From assembly GCF_000208925.1 (NCBI RefSeq), contig NW_001914918.1, positions 1 through 64,000 on the forward strand: DNA of 64,000 nucleotides, given 5' to 3'. Position numbers and translations under genes: made by a program. The notes under the pieces are model-generated. The model did not search any database and was not told the origin of the DNA. It saw only the letters and a list, made by a program, of their open reading frames with translations. This stretch comes from Entamoeba histolytica HM-1:IMSS (lineage: Eukaryota; Evosea; Mastigamoebida; Endamoebidae). Positions 41,750 through 51,647 of the stretch are shown here, one piece after another (the stretch's first letter is position 1; every line of letters begins with the position of its first letter).

Positions 41750-44485
41750 TTAAAGAGGTTTAAGTTTTAAAGAAGAGAGATGAGAAGAGATGAGAGAGAT
41801 AGAATTTAATAAAAGAGAAAGATCACCATTGTCGACGTCAAAATTAGAGAAATTAGAAAGAAGGGAGTTGTAATAAAATTCTAAGTTGAGATGAGAGGAT
41901 AAAGGGAGAATAGGAGAGGAAGTGGATAAAGAGGTAGCGATTTGAGAAGCACGGGAGATTAGAGAAGAGGGGAGATGAGCGAGTCGAGCACAATGGATGC
42001 CATAAGAAGAGTCTGATATTCCATTAACAAGATGATATAAAAAAGTGATAGAGTTATTAGATTGATTAAGAAGAACGTCCATTTTAAGAGGAACACATTT
42101 ATTCAAGTCAATGTAATGAAAAAAGGAAATGAAATGAGTGGAAATGATTGTTTTTGGAGCGTTAGAGCCTAAAGATTGAAGATAGCGAAGTGTAGCAATA
42201 AATAAAGCCAAACCATCAGAAGGATGTGTTCCTTTACCAAATTCATCAATAAGTAATAAAGAGTCATTTGAAAGATGACGGAGAGAAGTACTAAGAAGAG
42301 AACAGTCTGTAGTAAAAGCAGATAAAGAAGAAAGAGAAGAGTCAGAGGAAGAGAATTTAGTAAAGATGTGACTAAAAAGAGGGATTTGAGCATTAGAAGC
42401 ACAAACGCCACAACCAAGTAAAGCCATGATAACATTAATTCCGACTTGTCTTAAATAAACTGTTTTACCACTTGAATTAGGACCAGTAATGATTTGAATA
42501 GGAATAGAAAGAATTTTTGTTGAATTAGGAATTGCTGAAGAAGTGAATAATTCAAGAATTGGGTTTCTAGCATCAGATAAAATTAAAGGATCAGATGGAT
42601 TAACAATGGAAGGTAAATTCCAATTAAATAACATATTACAAACAACAAAATCAAGTAAAACATCCAATTCCGACAAATCATTATAAATACTAGAAGAAAG
42701 AGATAAATAAGGAGTAAGAGAAGATGATAAATTATCTAAAAGAAGAGTTTTTAAATCAAGAATCTTTTGATTAATATCACCAATAGAATGATCAAGTTCA
42801 ATACAATGAATATCTTTATAATAATAAAAATCAACAGTTTTAAAAATTAAATTCCAATTTGAATTTAAAGAAGTAGAAAATGAAGGTATTTCAATTAAAA
42901 ATCCTAATTTATTAAAGAAACAATATTTTAAATGATATTTTGAATGATACTCAATAAGAATAGTATTAATTTGTTTAAATTGAAGAATTAAATTATCATA
43001 ATTATTATTAAAAGATGAATTAATAAATAATTCATTTTGTAATAAATGATTAATATCAAAAATTTGTTCTAAATAATTTTTAATTGTACTAATTAATTGA
43101 AATCTACTTTCTAATTGAATAATAATTCTATGTTTAAATGAATATTCATTAAGTAATTTAATTATTTGATAAATTGAATAGATAACTTTATAAAATTTAA
43201 TCCAATCATTATCATTCATTTGAAACATTTGAATTTTATTACTTAAATTTAAAAATTCATTTGTTTTTCTAAGATATTTTCTTAGAATATCAATAATTCC
43301 TTTATATTCTTCTTTTCCAATTTCTTTTTGAAAACTTTGTCTTTCTTCAATAATGTATTTGTCAATTTCTATTCTTAATAACCATTCTTTTAATAATTTA
43401 CTTCCTCCTTTAGTCATACATTTATTTAAACATCCATATAAACTTATTCCTTCTTTTCCTCCTCCTGTACTATGAATATCTGGATGTTCTTCTTTTTTAA
43501 AAATACATAATGATTTAAATGTATGTTCATCAATATAAAGTATTTTATCCCATTCTATTCTTTTAATTTCTTTAATTGAATATTTTTCTTTGTCTTTTTC
43601 TTCTTGTTCATTAATATATTGATAATAATATTTTAATAACCCACCAATTGCTTTTGTTAGTTCATTATTCTGTTCAAGAGGAATATATGTTGAAAGAGAA
43701 ATAAGGTTTGTTTCTTTCTCTTTATTTCTTTTATTCATTTGATTTGGAATTATTTGAATATATTTTTGACATGTTTCAATACTAAAATCTTGACTTGATA
43801 AAATAATAACTTTCTGTTCTTTTCTTTTTAATGCTTTAATAATTTCTTCGGAAATATGATTATGTGTGATAATAATATTTCCATTTGTTTGATAGATGTA
43901 TCTATTTATATTTGAATATTCTTTTCTTTTAATAAATACATTTGATATTTCCATTTTCCCTTCTTCAATGTCAATTGTTGCTATTCCTAATTGACTTCCT
44001 TTAATACTAATGGATGTAATTTTATTTATTGTATTCTCCTCTTCTTTGTTATTGTCTTTCTTTGCTTCTGTTTCTTGTCTTCTTTGAATATTTCTTTCAA
44101 CCTCTTCTAGTTCTTTCTCTTGTCTTGTTTTACTTTTATCACTACTTTCACTTTCATTTCTTGGAATAACCTCGTCTAATGAAAAGTTGAGTTGTGAAGA
44201 TGATTTATTGTCACACAGAATTTGTGCAGAATTTAGACATGACTGATTAGGATGTGTTGAGTTTGAAAGAAGTTTTGAAAGAAGAGGTGTTTTCTGAAGA
44301 AAACTAGAAGAAGTTCCTGTTGTTCTTAAAGGATTTGTGAATCTTTCATTCTTCTTTACGGAAGAGGTTGAAGAGAATAAGTGGGAAGATTGAGGATCAG
44401 AAGTAAGTAAGTTATGTTGTGAATGAGAGTGTGTGAAAGAAGAGTTGTCATCCGATAAAGGAGATAAGTCATACTCATCAGTCAT
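41750..44485 (-). CDS. MSH5: MSH5, meiotic MutS homologue
   Basis: 911 residues, single exon. The first 160 residues are Ser/Thr-rich and then acidic/basic low complexity; domains II-IV follow (residues 170-620, with the clamp and lever helices). The C-terminal ATPase has Walker A ITGPNSSGKTVYLRQVGINV, the signature FTKFSSSDS...SAFTTD and Walker B LLLIDEFGKGTHPSDGLALF. The NSSGK loop, GCGVCASNAQIPLFSHIF and DEFGKGT, rather than NMSGKS and DELGRGT, mark MSH5 over MSH4 or MSH2. There is no MutS mismatch-binding domain I, as expected. MSH5 pairs with MSH4 to stabilise crossover intermediates. Its presence argues for a meiotic programme. Confidence 0.9.
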   Translation of the reverse strand: MTDEYDLSPLSDDNSSFTHSHSQHNLLTSDPQSSHLFSSTSSVKKNERFTNPLRTTGTSSSFLQKTPLLSKLLSNSTHPNQSCLNSAQILCDNKSSSQLNFSLDEVIPRNESESSDKSKTRQEKELEEVERNIQRRQETEAKKDNNKEEENTINKITSISIKGSQLGIATIDIEEGKMEISNVFIKRKEYSNINRYIYQTNGNIIITHNHISEEIIKALKRKEQKVIILSSQDFSIETCQKYIQIIPNQMNKRNKEKETNLISLSTYIPLEQNNELTKAIGGLLKYYYQYINEQEEKDKEKYSIKEIKRIEWDKILYIDEHTFKSLCIFKKEEHPDIHSTGGGKEGISLYGCLNKCMTKGGSKLLKEWLLRIEIDKYIIEERQSFQKEIGKEEYKGIIDILRKYLRKTNEFLNLSNKIQMFQMNDNDWIKFYKVIYSIYQIIKLLNEYSFKHRIIIQLESRFQLISTIKNYLEQIFDINHLLQNELFINSSFNNNYDNLILQFKQINTILIEYHSKYHLKYCFFNKLGFLIEIPSFSTSLNSNWNLIFKTVDFYYYKDIHCIELDHSIGDINQKILDLKTLLLDNLSSSLTPYLSLSSSIYNDLSELDVLLDFVVCNMLFNWNLPSIVNPSDPLILSDARNPILELFTSSAIPNSTKILSIPIQIITGPNSSGKTVYLRQVGINVIMALLGCGVCASNAQIPLFSHIFTKFSSSDSSLSSLSAFTTDCSLLSTSLRHLSNDSLLLIDEFGKGTHPSDGLALFIATLRYLQSLGSNAPKTIISTHFISFFHYIDLNKCVPLKMDVLLNQSNNSITFLYHLVNGISDSSYGIHCARLAHLPSSLISRASQIATSLSTSSPILPLSSHLNLEFYYNSLLSNFSNFDVDNGDLSLLLNSISLISSHLSSLKLKPL

Positions 44486-44735
44486 AATAGTATATTTATA
44501 AGAAAAAACAAAAGAAAATGTTTAAATAGAGAAAGGAGATTGAAAGATTGAAAGATTAAAAGATTGAAAAGAGATGAAAAGAGAAGAAGAAACAAGGAGT
44601 AGAAAACAAATAAGAAAAGCAACCAAACAAGTAATGTTAAAATCATTGGATAATGTTCTTTGTACTGAAGAAATTATTTGTTTTAGTCACAAAGAAAAAA
44701 AAATGAACTAAGTAAAAAAATAAAGAAAATAATTA

Positions 44736-46142
44736 ATGAGTGAAGAACAGCACAAAAAACAAGAAATAGGGATAATACAAGATATAGAAGAAAAGAAAGA
44801 ACAAGAAACAAAAATAGGAGAAGATAAAGAAGAGCAAGAAGAAGAAAAGAAAGTAAAAGACATAGAAGAAAAGAAAGAGGAATTTGATAGAAAAGAATAT
44901 TACAAGAAGAAAAACAGTGAAACCGTCATTTGTCCATTTAATAAAGAACATATAATAAAAAAAAGAAGATATTTAAGACATATTAAAGGATGTCCAAATA
45001 ACCCAGCAAGAAAATCAACATATGGGAAAAAATATATAATAGAAAATATTAATCGACCAATAATTAAAGAAAGCATTACAAAAGAAGTTGAGATAAAACG
45101 ACTACTTCCGTTTTTAGAAGATAAATTTATTGAGAAAGGAATTGATAATAATAGAAAAGGAAGTGTATTTATTCGATGTGAATGTAATAAAATCAAACTT
45201 AGTCAATTTGGAGAGGAAGAAATTAAAATAATGAAAGAAAGAGTTAAAATTATTTATGAATATATGGAGAAAAAATATACGGATATTTTTAAAGGAATAA
45301 GAAATAATAAAGGAGAAGAAGAAATTGTTGAAGAGAAAGAAATAGAAAAGATTGAAATGCCAGAAGGATGGGAGTTTCAATCTGAAAAACATAGTAAACA
45401 ATGTATATCAATACTAAAACATTTAATAGATAAAGAAATAATAATAAATTCAGGAGATAAGAAACAAAATATTGTAGAAAGTGGAGCAGGAAGTGGAATG
45501 TTATCAGCATACTATTCCATACTTCCACATTCCAATAATACAAGAATATATCTTATAGACAGAATGACAGGATTAAGAAAAAAATATGATAGATTTAGTA
45601 AAAGAACTGGAGACCAAATAACAAGAATTGCAGCAGATTTAAGTGATATTGACATTAATGAATTAATTGATGAAACAGAAATTGACGATCAAATTAAAAC
45701 ACAAGAAAATTCTACTACTATTATTGGGAAACATTTATGTGGATCAGCTACTGATATGGCATTAAGAATGGGAATTTCATTAACAAAAACAAAAAGATTA
45801 CGAGGAATAGGGATTGCGTTATGTTGTCATTTTAAAGGAGATGGACATGACGATTGTACTATTGATTTCTTTAATGCATTAGGTGTAAGAATTGCTGAAT
45901 TAACTCTTATTCATCGGATGGCTGCTTGGGGTGTTTCTTTAAATGACTGTAATGATAAAAGTAAAGATACTGATAATGATAAAAAAGTAGTTGGTCAAAT
46001 GTGTCGAACCATACTTAATGTGGCTAGAGTTATCTGGCTAAAAAATCAACAATTTATTGGTGATGCTGGACTTGTAAAATATTGTAAGAAAACAAGTTCA
46101 TTAGAAAATGTATTGTTATGGGCAAAATCAAAATATGATTAA
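44736..46142 (+). CDS. TRM13: TRM13-like tRNA 2'-O-methyltransferase
   Basis: 468 residues. After a 50-residue Glu/Lys-rich leader comes a CHHC finger (CPFNKEHIIKKRRYLRHIKGC split at residue 65), of the U11-48K/TRM13 type. The catalytic half has VESGAGSGMLSAYYSILPHS (AdoMet loop), TTIIGKHLCGSATDMALRMG and RGIGIALCCHFKGDGHDDC, which are TRM13 family signatures (KHLCG.ATD and ALCCHH). The family methylates position 4 of certain tRNAs (Gly, Pro, His). The usual first CCCH finger is not seen, and H replaces one expected residue (CCHF). It begins about 250 bases from the divergent MSH5 gene, so the two share a promoter region. Confidence 0.88.
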   Translation: MSEEQHKKQEIGIIQDIEEKKEQETKIGEDKEEQEEEKKVKDIEEKKEEFDRKEYYKKKNSETVICPFNKEHIIKKRRYLRHIKGCPNNPARKSTYGKKYIIENINRPIIKESITKEVEIKRLLPFLEDKFIEKGIDNNRKGSVFIRCECNKIKLSQFGEEEIKIMKERVKIIYEYMEKKYTDIFKGIRNNKGEEEIVEEKEIEKIEMPEGWEFQSEKHSKQCISILKHLIDKEIIINSGDKKQNIVESGAGSGMLSAYYSILPHSNNTRIYLIDRMTGLRKKYDRFSKRTGDQITRIAADLSDIDINELIDETEIDDQIKTQENSTTIIGKHLCGSATDMALRMGISLTKTKRLRGIGIALCCHFKGDGHDDCTIDFFNALGVRIAELTLIHRMAAWGVSLNDCNDKSKDTDNDKKVVGQMCRTILNVARVIWLKNQQFIGDAGLVKYCKKTSSLENVLLWAKSKYD

Positions 46143-46283
46143 TCTGGTTTGAGTTTTATCTTAACTAATACTTTTTTATTTTACTTCTTAATTAAGTATT
46201 GAGTAGCTTTATTAATTTTTTGTTTCTTCCTTTGTGAATAATATTTTCTTTTATTTCTTTTTTTTCTATTAATGAATTAGTAA

Positions 46284-46837
46284 GAACAGTAATGTACTAC
46301 TGTACCAGAGAAAGTGAAATTGGAGATAACATATTAGAGAGATGGTACAGTAAGAAGGGAATATGGAATATAATTAAAAAACGATAATTCATAAAATCCC
46401 AGAAACAAAAATAGAAGAAATAATAAATGAAGGGATAGAAAAGAAAAAAGAAAAAGAAGTAGTAGTAGAAATAAAAAATTATTGACAAATACATCAAAAT
46501 ATAGAAGTGTCATCAAATTAGTAGACACTTTAGAAGATAGTTTGAGTCAAAAGGAGTAGATAAAACTACTACAGTGAAAGCATGGAAGTCAATCAATATT
46601 AAGAAAAATTCATTTCTCCAATTAACTAAAATGAAAGATGGAGCAATATTTTGTTTGTATAGAAAATCAAAAATAATGAAAAATGAAAGATTGAAATACT
46701 CCACACTTTGTAAAGACAAGATAACAACAGTAGAACACATCATACTATCTTGTATTTATCATAAAAAATCACAAATGGAGAAATATGACAATATAGGCAT
46801 TATAATATTGATTAATAAGAAAATATACAAGAAATAA
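46284..46837 (+). mobile_element. Decayed non-LTR retrotransposon fragment (ORF2 C-terminal part)
   Basis: Three broken frames. The first reads RTVMYYCTRESEIGDNILER and ends at 46386. The second has KIPETKIEEIINEGIEKKK. The third, 46574-46837, reads KAWKSINIKKNSFLQLTKMKDG ... YSTLCKDKITTVEHIILSCIY. The C-x-x...E-x-I/L-E-H-[IL]-[IL]-x-x-C pattern is the zinc-knuckle-like segment that follows the reverse transcriptase in LINE proteins. Stops and frame changes show that it is dead. It lies between TRM13 and the TFIIE-like gene. Confidence 0.6.
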
Positions 46838-47265
46838 ACAAAAAAAGTTCAAGTTATTGTGATTAAAAGCATAATTGAATCATGGGATATTATTTCTGTC
46901 ACACTCAAACAAATATAATTGACTTTTTTTTAATATTAATATTGTTTTTGACAAAACAATGAATAAGATAAACAAATTATTCATTACTTAATTCATTTAT
47001 TTGTTTATGCTTTATTTTTTATTTTCTTCTATTCATTATCTTCTTTTATTTCTCTTTCATCTTTTCTTTTTTTGACTTATTTCTTTGTTTCATCACAACT
47101 TCTTATTTGTTAAACTGTAATGTGTAAATAGATGCCAAAACGAGAAATCACATCAAATAAAATGAAAAGGAAAGAGAATAGTTTTGTTGTGAATAAAATG
47201 AATAAATCAACTTATTTCAAAAGTGAAAACAATCACATATCATCAGAACTTCATCATATCCTGTC
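46838..47265. other. Intergenic with a short upstream frame
   Basis: AT-rich spacer holding the promoter of the next gene. A small ATG frame (47132-47317, 61 codons, Asn/Ser/Lys-rich) overlaps the TFIIE-like start in another frame. It could be an upstream ORF, but its composition is not distinctive. Confidence 0.35.
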
Positions 47266-47649
47266 ATGCAGCAGTCTAAACAATACCAACTCTGTGAGAC
47301 TATCGTCCAATATGTAGTAGGTCTTTTATTTTCTTCAACTCACTTACTTGTTATTATCACTATCCAAAACTCACAAAAAGCATTAACCAGTAAGGAAATA
47401 GCCCAACGCCTATGCTTACCTCGCCGAGTTGTTCGTCCACTCATTTCAGACTTGGTTAGGGATAGTATCATCAAACAAAAAGTAGAAGGTGTTTGTTATT
47501 ACTTTATAGACTATTTCAAAACCATAAGGGATATAGTTGGGTCTTATCTCATCCTTACTAACTTACCTGAAAATGAATCATCAACCTCACTCTTAAAATG
47601 TTCGAATATTTTTTGTGGATGGAGTGGCATTTCTGGATTAAAAAGATAG
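47266..47649 (+). CDS. TFIIE-alpha-like winged-helix protein, truncated form
   Basis: 127 residues, single exon. ETIVQYVVGLLFSSTHLLVI opens a helix like that of TFIIE-alpha (LVR.V...FY...H..II). LTSKEIAQRLCLPRRVVRPLISDLVRDSIIKQ forms the winged helix, and CYYFIDYFKTIRDIVGSYLI matches the NYYFI(D/N)Y strand and following helix. The end LLKCSNIFCGWSGISGLKR hints at only half of the zinc ribbon that follows in full-length proteins. TFIIE-alpha recruits TFIIH to the polymerase II preinitiation complex; archaeal TFE has about this size plus a ribbon. A missed downstream exon is possible, but the one donor I tested (GTTGTG after the stop codon's first bases) does not restore a frame. Confidence 0.6.
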   Translation: MQQSKQYQLCETIVQYVVGLLFSSTHLLVIITIQNSQKALTSKEIAQRLCLPRRVVRPLISDLVRDSIIKQKVEGVCYYFIDYFKTIRDIVGSYLILTNLPENESSTSLLKCSNIFCGWSGISGLKR

Positions 47650-48191
47650 TTGTGTATAAATGGTGCTTTGTATTTAATTTTTGTGAAAACTTTATTTTCA
47701 GGATTTGAGGAAGGAAAGTTAGTAGAAAAAGTTTGTAAAAGAGGGATGGAAATCTTTAAAATTACAAAAAAATTAGTTAAAAGGATTTTTTTTAATAAAT
47801 AAAAAATTTTGTGGTGTCGACAACAGATAAGATAGTAATTTTTTTCGCAATTAGTCTTGTTTTACATTTAACAATAGTTTATTATTATTAAATTTAAAAT
47901 GGTTTAATCATTTTTTCGAAATTTTGGTATCTAAATTAAGAACAACGACAAACAAAAAAATCCAAATTTTCACACTTGTTGTTTTACGTCAAAAGTTGAA
48001 GAGAAATACCAAAAAGAGATAATACAAGATTAAAGAGAAGATTAGAAAAGAAAAGAAAATGATGACTAGTAAAGAGGAAAAAAAATCAATAAAACTCTGA
48101 AGGGAAAGATTTGTGATTGTAGAAAATAAACTGAAATGGAAGATTTGAGCAGAAAAAAGAAAAAACAGAAGGATAGAACTTGAAAGTCATT
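47650..48191. other. Intergenic, nothing recognised
   Basis: Spacer between two plus-strand genes. A purine-rich stretch at 48000-48180 precedes the Myb gene. A short open stretch (GFEEGKLVEKVCKRGMEIF, from about 47702) runs to a stop near 47800 but cannot be joined in frame to the upstream gene. Confidence 0.4.
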
Positions 48192-48689
48192 ATGTCCCTT
48201 CACTGTTGTCAATTAAATTCATCAGAAAGTGTGTATCAAATATCTCCAAGCCAAACCTTATCTCCAATGAGAAAAAAAAGAAAACAATATACAATTACAA
48301 AAAAGAGAGAAGTTTGGACACATGAAGAACATGCCTTATTTGTTGAAGGACTTTCTTTGTACCACAAAGATTGGAAACGAATAGAGGGACATGTTAAAAC
48401 TAAGACAGTAGTTCAAATTAGAAGTCATGCTCAAAAATATTTCTTAAAACAAGTAAAACAAAATAACAGTAATTCTTCTTCTCGTAGTATCTCTCCAAAT
48501 TCTTCTGAATTTCCTCATGACAAAAGTCCATCAATAAAAAGAAGAAATTCACTTTCTGCATTTTCACCTGCTGCTCCAAGTGAATTTACTGTAACTTCAT
48601 TTTCAGAGAATAATTCTCCAAAGATGAGCTTATCACCAATGAATGAAGAACATTCAACTACAATCTTCCATCCAATTTATACTGATTAA
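48192..48689 (+). CDS. SHAQKYF-type Myb transcription factor
   Basis: 165 residues from the first ATG (MSLHCCQ); an in-frame TTG lies four codons upstream. One Myb repeat, [20 protein letters not shown] then [20 protein letters not shown] and AQKYFLK, carries the SHAQKYF signature (here RSHAQKYF). The rest is Ser/Pro/Asn-rich, with many SP sites. Entamoeba has an expanded family of single-repeat SHAQKYF Myb proteins, some regulating development and stress genes. It should bind DNA in the nucleus; the target is unknown. Confidence 0.9.
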   Translation: MSLHCCQLNSSESVYQISPSQTLSPMRKKRKQYTITKKREVWTHEEHALFVEGLSLYHKDWKRIEGHVKTKTVVQIRSHAQKYFLKQVKQNNSNSSSRSISPNSSEFPHDKSPSIKRRNSLSAFSPAAPSEFTVTSFSENNSPKMSLSPMNEEHSTTIFHPIYTD

Positions 48690-49461
48690 ATATGTTTCTC
48701 TCTTTTCATGAATTTCTTATTTTATACCTCAAAAAATTATTAACCAATAAAATGATTGATTTAAGGAAATTAATTAGAGTTTAAGTTTATTAAAAAATTA
48801 GGGGGGTTGTTCATAAAGGTTTTAATTGATATGACAATAAACCACACATCTCTTAGTTCTTTGCTTATACTGAATCAATCAAATAATTGTTGTATAAATG
48901 AAATTATTTTTAACAAAAATAGTTCTGTTCAAACCAGTTACTATCAATTGATAATTCAATTCAAGTAAGTCCTATAGAAATTGCAAATTATCAATACTAT
49001 CTTTCTCATGAAATAATTGATTCACATCAACTTAATATGGAATCTTTTCTCACTCCAAATTAAAATAAAGCAAAATAATCAATACCCCCTTATATTTAAT
49101 TCATTTCTCATTCTTCTTCTTTAACATAATAACAAACTTTCCACACCTTTATTGACTTACAATATTCTCATGTTAATGAGATGTTTGTTCAAAACGATTA
49201 AAAAAATGAAAGAATGACTATTTTGTTTGGTTTATTACCCATTTATTGTTTAATACGTTGAATCCCTGTTTTTTTTTTCTATTAAAGAAAAGTAAATAAA
49301 ACAAGCATTCATGCATTAGGAATAATAAGTCTTTCTGGATTTATTTTGGAAGTTGGTTCATTTAATTTATTAATTTTTAATATTAATTTATAACTATTGT
49401 ATTATATAAACATAGTTTTTAATTAAAAGAAATAAACCTGAACTTAGAAGTGTATTTATTT
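48690..49461. other. Intergenic with a possible tiny frame-shifted ORF
   Basis: About 770 bases. An ATG frame at 48832 gives 45 codons (MTINHTSLSSLLILNQSNNC ... IIQFK). An overlapping frame continues as SIQVSPIEIANYQYYLSHEI and DSHQLNMESFLTPN before TAA near 49061. The two stretches look protein-like and could be one small gene with a frameshift or an unusual short intron. No GTTTG donor was found. Otherwise nothing is recognised. Confidence 0.3.
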
Positions 49462-49731
49462 ATGAACGAAAATAAATCAAAAGAGGAGTGGAGTGTTTTT
49501 ATTAGGGGGATAAGTCCAATGATTGAAAAAGATGATTTAAAAGATTTTTTGATTGAATTTGGTAAAATTACTTCATTACTTTTGTATGAAAGAAAAAGTT
49601 GTCCAACACAAAAATATGCTATTGTCTTATTTAAATCAAAAGAGCAAGCAGAAAAGTGTATAAATGAAATTGATGGTAAGTCACTCTTAGGTCATCGTTT
49701 AGAAGCTGATTTCGTTTTTATGAATCATTAA
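49462..49731 (+). CDS. Y14/RBM8A-like RRM protein, exon-junction-complex subunit
   Basis: 89 residues from the first ATG. Almost the whole protein is one RRM: EEWSVFIRGISPMIEKDDLK, then EFGKITSLLLYERKSCP and KYAIVLFKSKEQAEKCINEI, closing GKSLLGHRLEADFVFMN. The ending DG-x-x-LLG-x-x-[LI]-x-[VA]-D-[WF]-x-F matches Y14 (NGQ.L.G..I.VDW.FV), and the opening W-x-[VI]-F-[IV]-x-G also fits. The usual acidic N-terminal extension and RS/RG tail are missing. Y14 pairs with MAGOH in the exon junction complex. A generic RRM remains possible. Confidence 0.72.
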   Translation: MNENKSKEEWSVFIRGISPMIEKDDLKDFLIEFGKITSLLLYERKSCPTQKYAIVLFKSKEQAEKCINEIDGKSLLGHRLEADFVFMNH

Positions 49732-49807
49732 AATGTTTTATATTCCATTTTTTTGGTTAAGCTGAATAGAAGGAAAAGAGAATATAATAATGAACTAAAA
49801 AAATGAA

Positions 49808-50551
49808 ATGAATTTGATTTACTTTTTCTTCATCATTTCACTTGGTCAATGTCTTAGGAAAGAAGAAAGAATTGAAGGAACAATAATTGTCTCATCCAAA
49901 TGGAATGAAGAAATAAAACAACTTCTTCAAACGTCTTCATTTGAGATAGGAATACAAAATAATGAACAATGTATCCAAGAACTTAAAAATATTAAGAAAT
50001 ATCTCTCAACTCAAAACGAAACACTCATTTCGTTTCAAGAAATTAAAGAGGAACCTCTTAACACCATAATTAACCAAAACAAAGGAATAAAAGAAATTAT
50101 TGAACGTTTTACTTCAAATGTTACATTCTCTTCTTTAAAACAATTAATCTTCTCACAAAAAAGATTTAAAGAGAAAGCAGAATTACAACAATTTTATTTA
50201 TTTTTAATCCAGTCAATTCTTCCTAGAGAAGATATTATTAAATACCTTAGTCCTTTTATTCAATATTTTAAAGAAATTACATTTTTATGTAAGGATATAT
50301 ATTGTTCATTGTCAAATAAAAAGAACAATCACTTTGTCATTGCAAACGAAGAGATAATTTTGTTTCTTCAATTACTCCTTGAAAAAGAACAATTAGAATT
50401 TCCAACACCAACAACTTATCTTGAATTTATTATTACCAAAAGAGAAAATATTTCATTTATTAAAGTAAAGATGAACAACTCTCTTATTCTTATTGGTCCC
50501 AATCATCAACGCTCTTATGAACTTACTTATTTTCTTCAATTAATTGAATAG
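49808..50551 (+). CDS. Secreted protein of unknown function
   Basis: 247 residues. An N-terminal signal peptide MNLIYFFFIISLGQCLRKEE (cleavage probably after Gly/Gln-Cys near residue 15) is followed by a mixed alpha/beta protein with four further Cys (one at residue 55, two near 155-160) and one NVT sequon. I see no recognised enzymatic motif. The gene is compact, with only 106 bases to the TBC gene downstream on the same strand. Confidence 0.65.
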   Translation: MNLIYFFFIISLGQCLRKEERIEGTIIVSSKWNEEIKQLLQTSSFEIGIQNNEQCIQELKNIKKYLSTQNETLISFQEIKEEPLNTIINQNKGIKEIIERFTSNVTFSSLKQLIFSQKRFKEKAELQQFYLFLIQSILPREDIIKYLSPFIQYFKEITFLCKDIYCSLSNKKNNHFVIANEEIILFLQLLLEKEQLEFPTPTTYLEFIITKRENISFIKVKMNNSLILIGPNHQRSYELTYFLQLIE

Positions 50552-50657
50552 CATTTTTTAATTAAATTATGTGACTTACACTTAGGACAAATTCTATATT
50601 TATTAGTAAAAAAAACTAAAAAAAAATTAAAGAAAAAAGATAATTGATTCATCTGAG

Positions 50658-51617
50658 ATGGACCAACAACAGAACCTAATCAAACAACTAATAGAAGAAA
50701 AAATAACTATTCCAACACGAGAAAATTATATAATCCAAATTCAAAAAATGAGAAGGGCAGTAATGACACAAGACATGCCAATAGATGACCAATGTGAAAA
50801 GATTTCTACAAGAGGAAAAGTATGGAAAATTTTATTAGGTATTTATAAGATTGATTCATTTGAATATTGTGATTCTGGAAAAACTGATGATGCGAAATGG
50901 GAAAATATTTTTAAGGATTATAGTAGAACTTTTAGACATGATGATATTTATGAACAACGTAAATGTAGTGATAAAATAGTTCGACTATTAAATCATGTAT
51001 GTGCAGCGATAGGGAGTGAGGATGTTACTTATCTTCAAGGGATGAATTTAATTGCAGGAATGTTTCTTGCAGTTATGCCAGAATTAGATTCATATTATTG
51101 TACAAAAAAGATGATTTTACAATTATTACCAACGTATTATGGTAAAAATGGTAAATATTATGGAGTTTGGTGGGGTTGTAAGTTAGTATTTGATTGTATG
51201 AAATATATTGATCCAATTCTTTATTCACATTTCTATTCTTCTAGAAGTAATCCAATTGTTCTTATGCCTTGTTTTAATGGGCTTAGTTCAAATACTTCTC
51301 CTTTAAATGAAGCTTTAATTCTTTGGGATTATTATTTTGCAAAAGGTTGTTTTAATGTTGTTTATATAACTTTAGCACAATTAGTTTCTTGTAGAAAAAT
51401 TCTTCTTCAAGTTTCTAATCCATCAGCAATACTCAAAGACTTACCTTCTTTACAAGCTAAAAAATTAATTTTATTAGCAGAATCATTTAGTCAAGCCATT
51501 CCTTGTGACTTACAAAAATTAGTTAAACAACATACTGTTTCATTGGACTTAAATCCTTTTAAAGATTGGAAAGAAATTACTTCTGAAGAACAATGTTTCA
51601 AGAAGTTTTTTGAATAA
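50658..51617 (+). CDS. TBC-domain Rab-type GAP, BUB2/Cdc16-like
   Basis: 319 residues, single exon. RGKVWKILLGIYKIDSFEYC opens the TBC domain. IFKDYSRTFRHD carries the catalytic Arg finger (I-x-x-D-x-x-R-T), and VTYLQGMNLIAGMFLAVMPE the Gln finger (Y-x-Q-G-M-N). The second half (GCKLVFDCMKYIDPILYSHF, SSNTSPLNEALILWDYYFAK, FNVVYITLAQLV) follows the order and spacing of yeast BUB2 closely, rather than of larger TBC1D proteins. BUB2 with BFA1/Byr4 inactivates the Tem1/Spg1 GTPase to restrain mitotic exit or septation. Both catalytic fingers appear intact. Confidence 0.85.
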   Translation: MDQQQNLIKQLIEEKITIPTRENYIIQIQKMRRAVMTQDMPIDDQCEKISTRGKVWKILLGIYKIDSFEYCDSGKTDDAKWENIFKDYSRTFRHDDIYEQRKCSDKIVRLLNHVCAAIGSEDVTYLQGMNLIAGMFLAVMPELDSYYCTKKMILQLLPTYYGKNGKYYGVWWGCKLVFDCMKYIDPILYSHFYSSRSNPIVLMPCFNGLSSNTSPLNEALILWDYYFAKGCFNVVYITLAQLVSCRKILLQVSNPSAILKDLPSLQAKKLILLAESFSQAIPCDLQKLVKQHTVSLDLNPFKDWKEITSEEQCFKKFFE

Positions 51618-51647
51618 ATATTAAATTTTTTTTATTACATTCTATTC

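Noticed and set aside
41750..44485. MSH4 or MSH2 instead of MSH5
   Set aside because: The Walker A loop reads NSSGK and the Walker B ends DEFGKGT; MSH4/MSH2 have NMSGKS and DE.GRGT, and MSH2 would have a mismatch-binding domain.
44733..46528. Minus-strand hydrophobic frames over TRM13 and the LINE fragment
   Set aside because: They mirror Lys/Glu-rich coding on the plus strand and have typical shadow composition.
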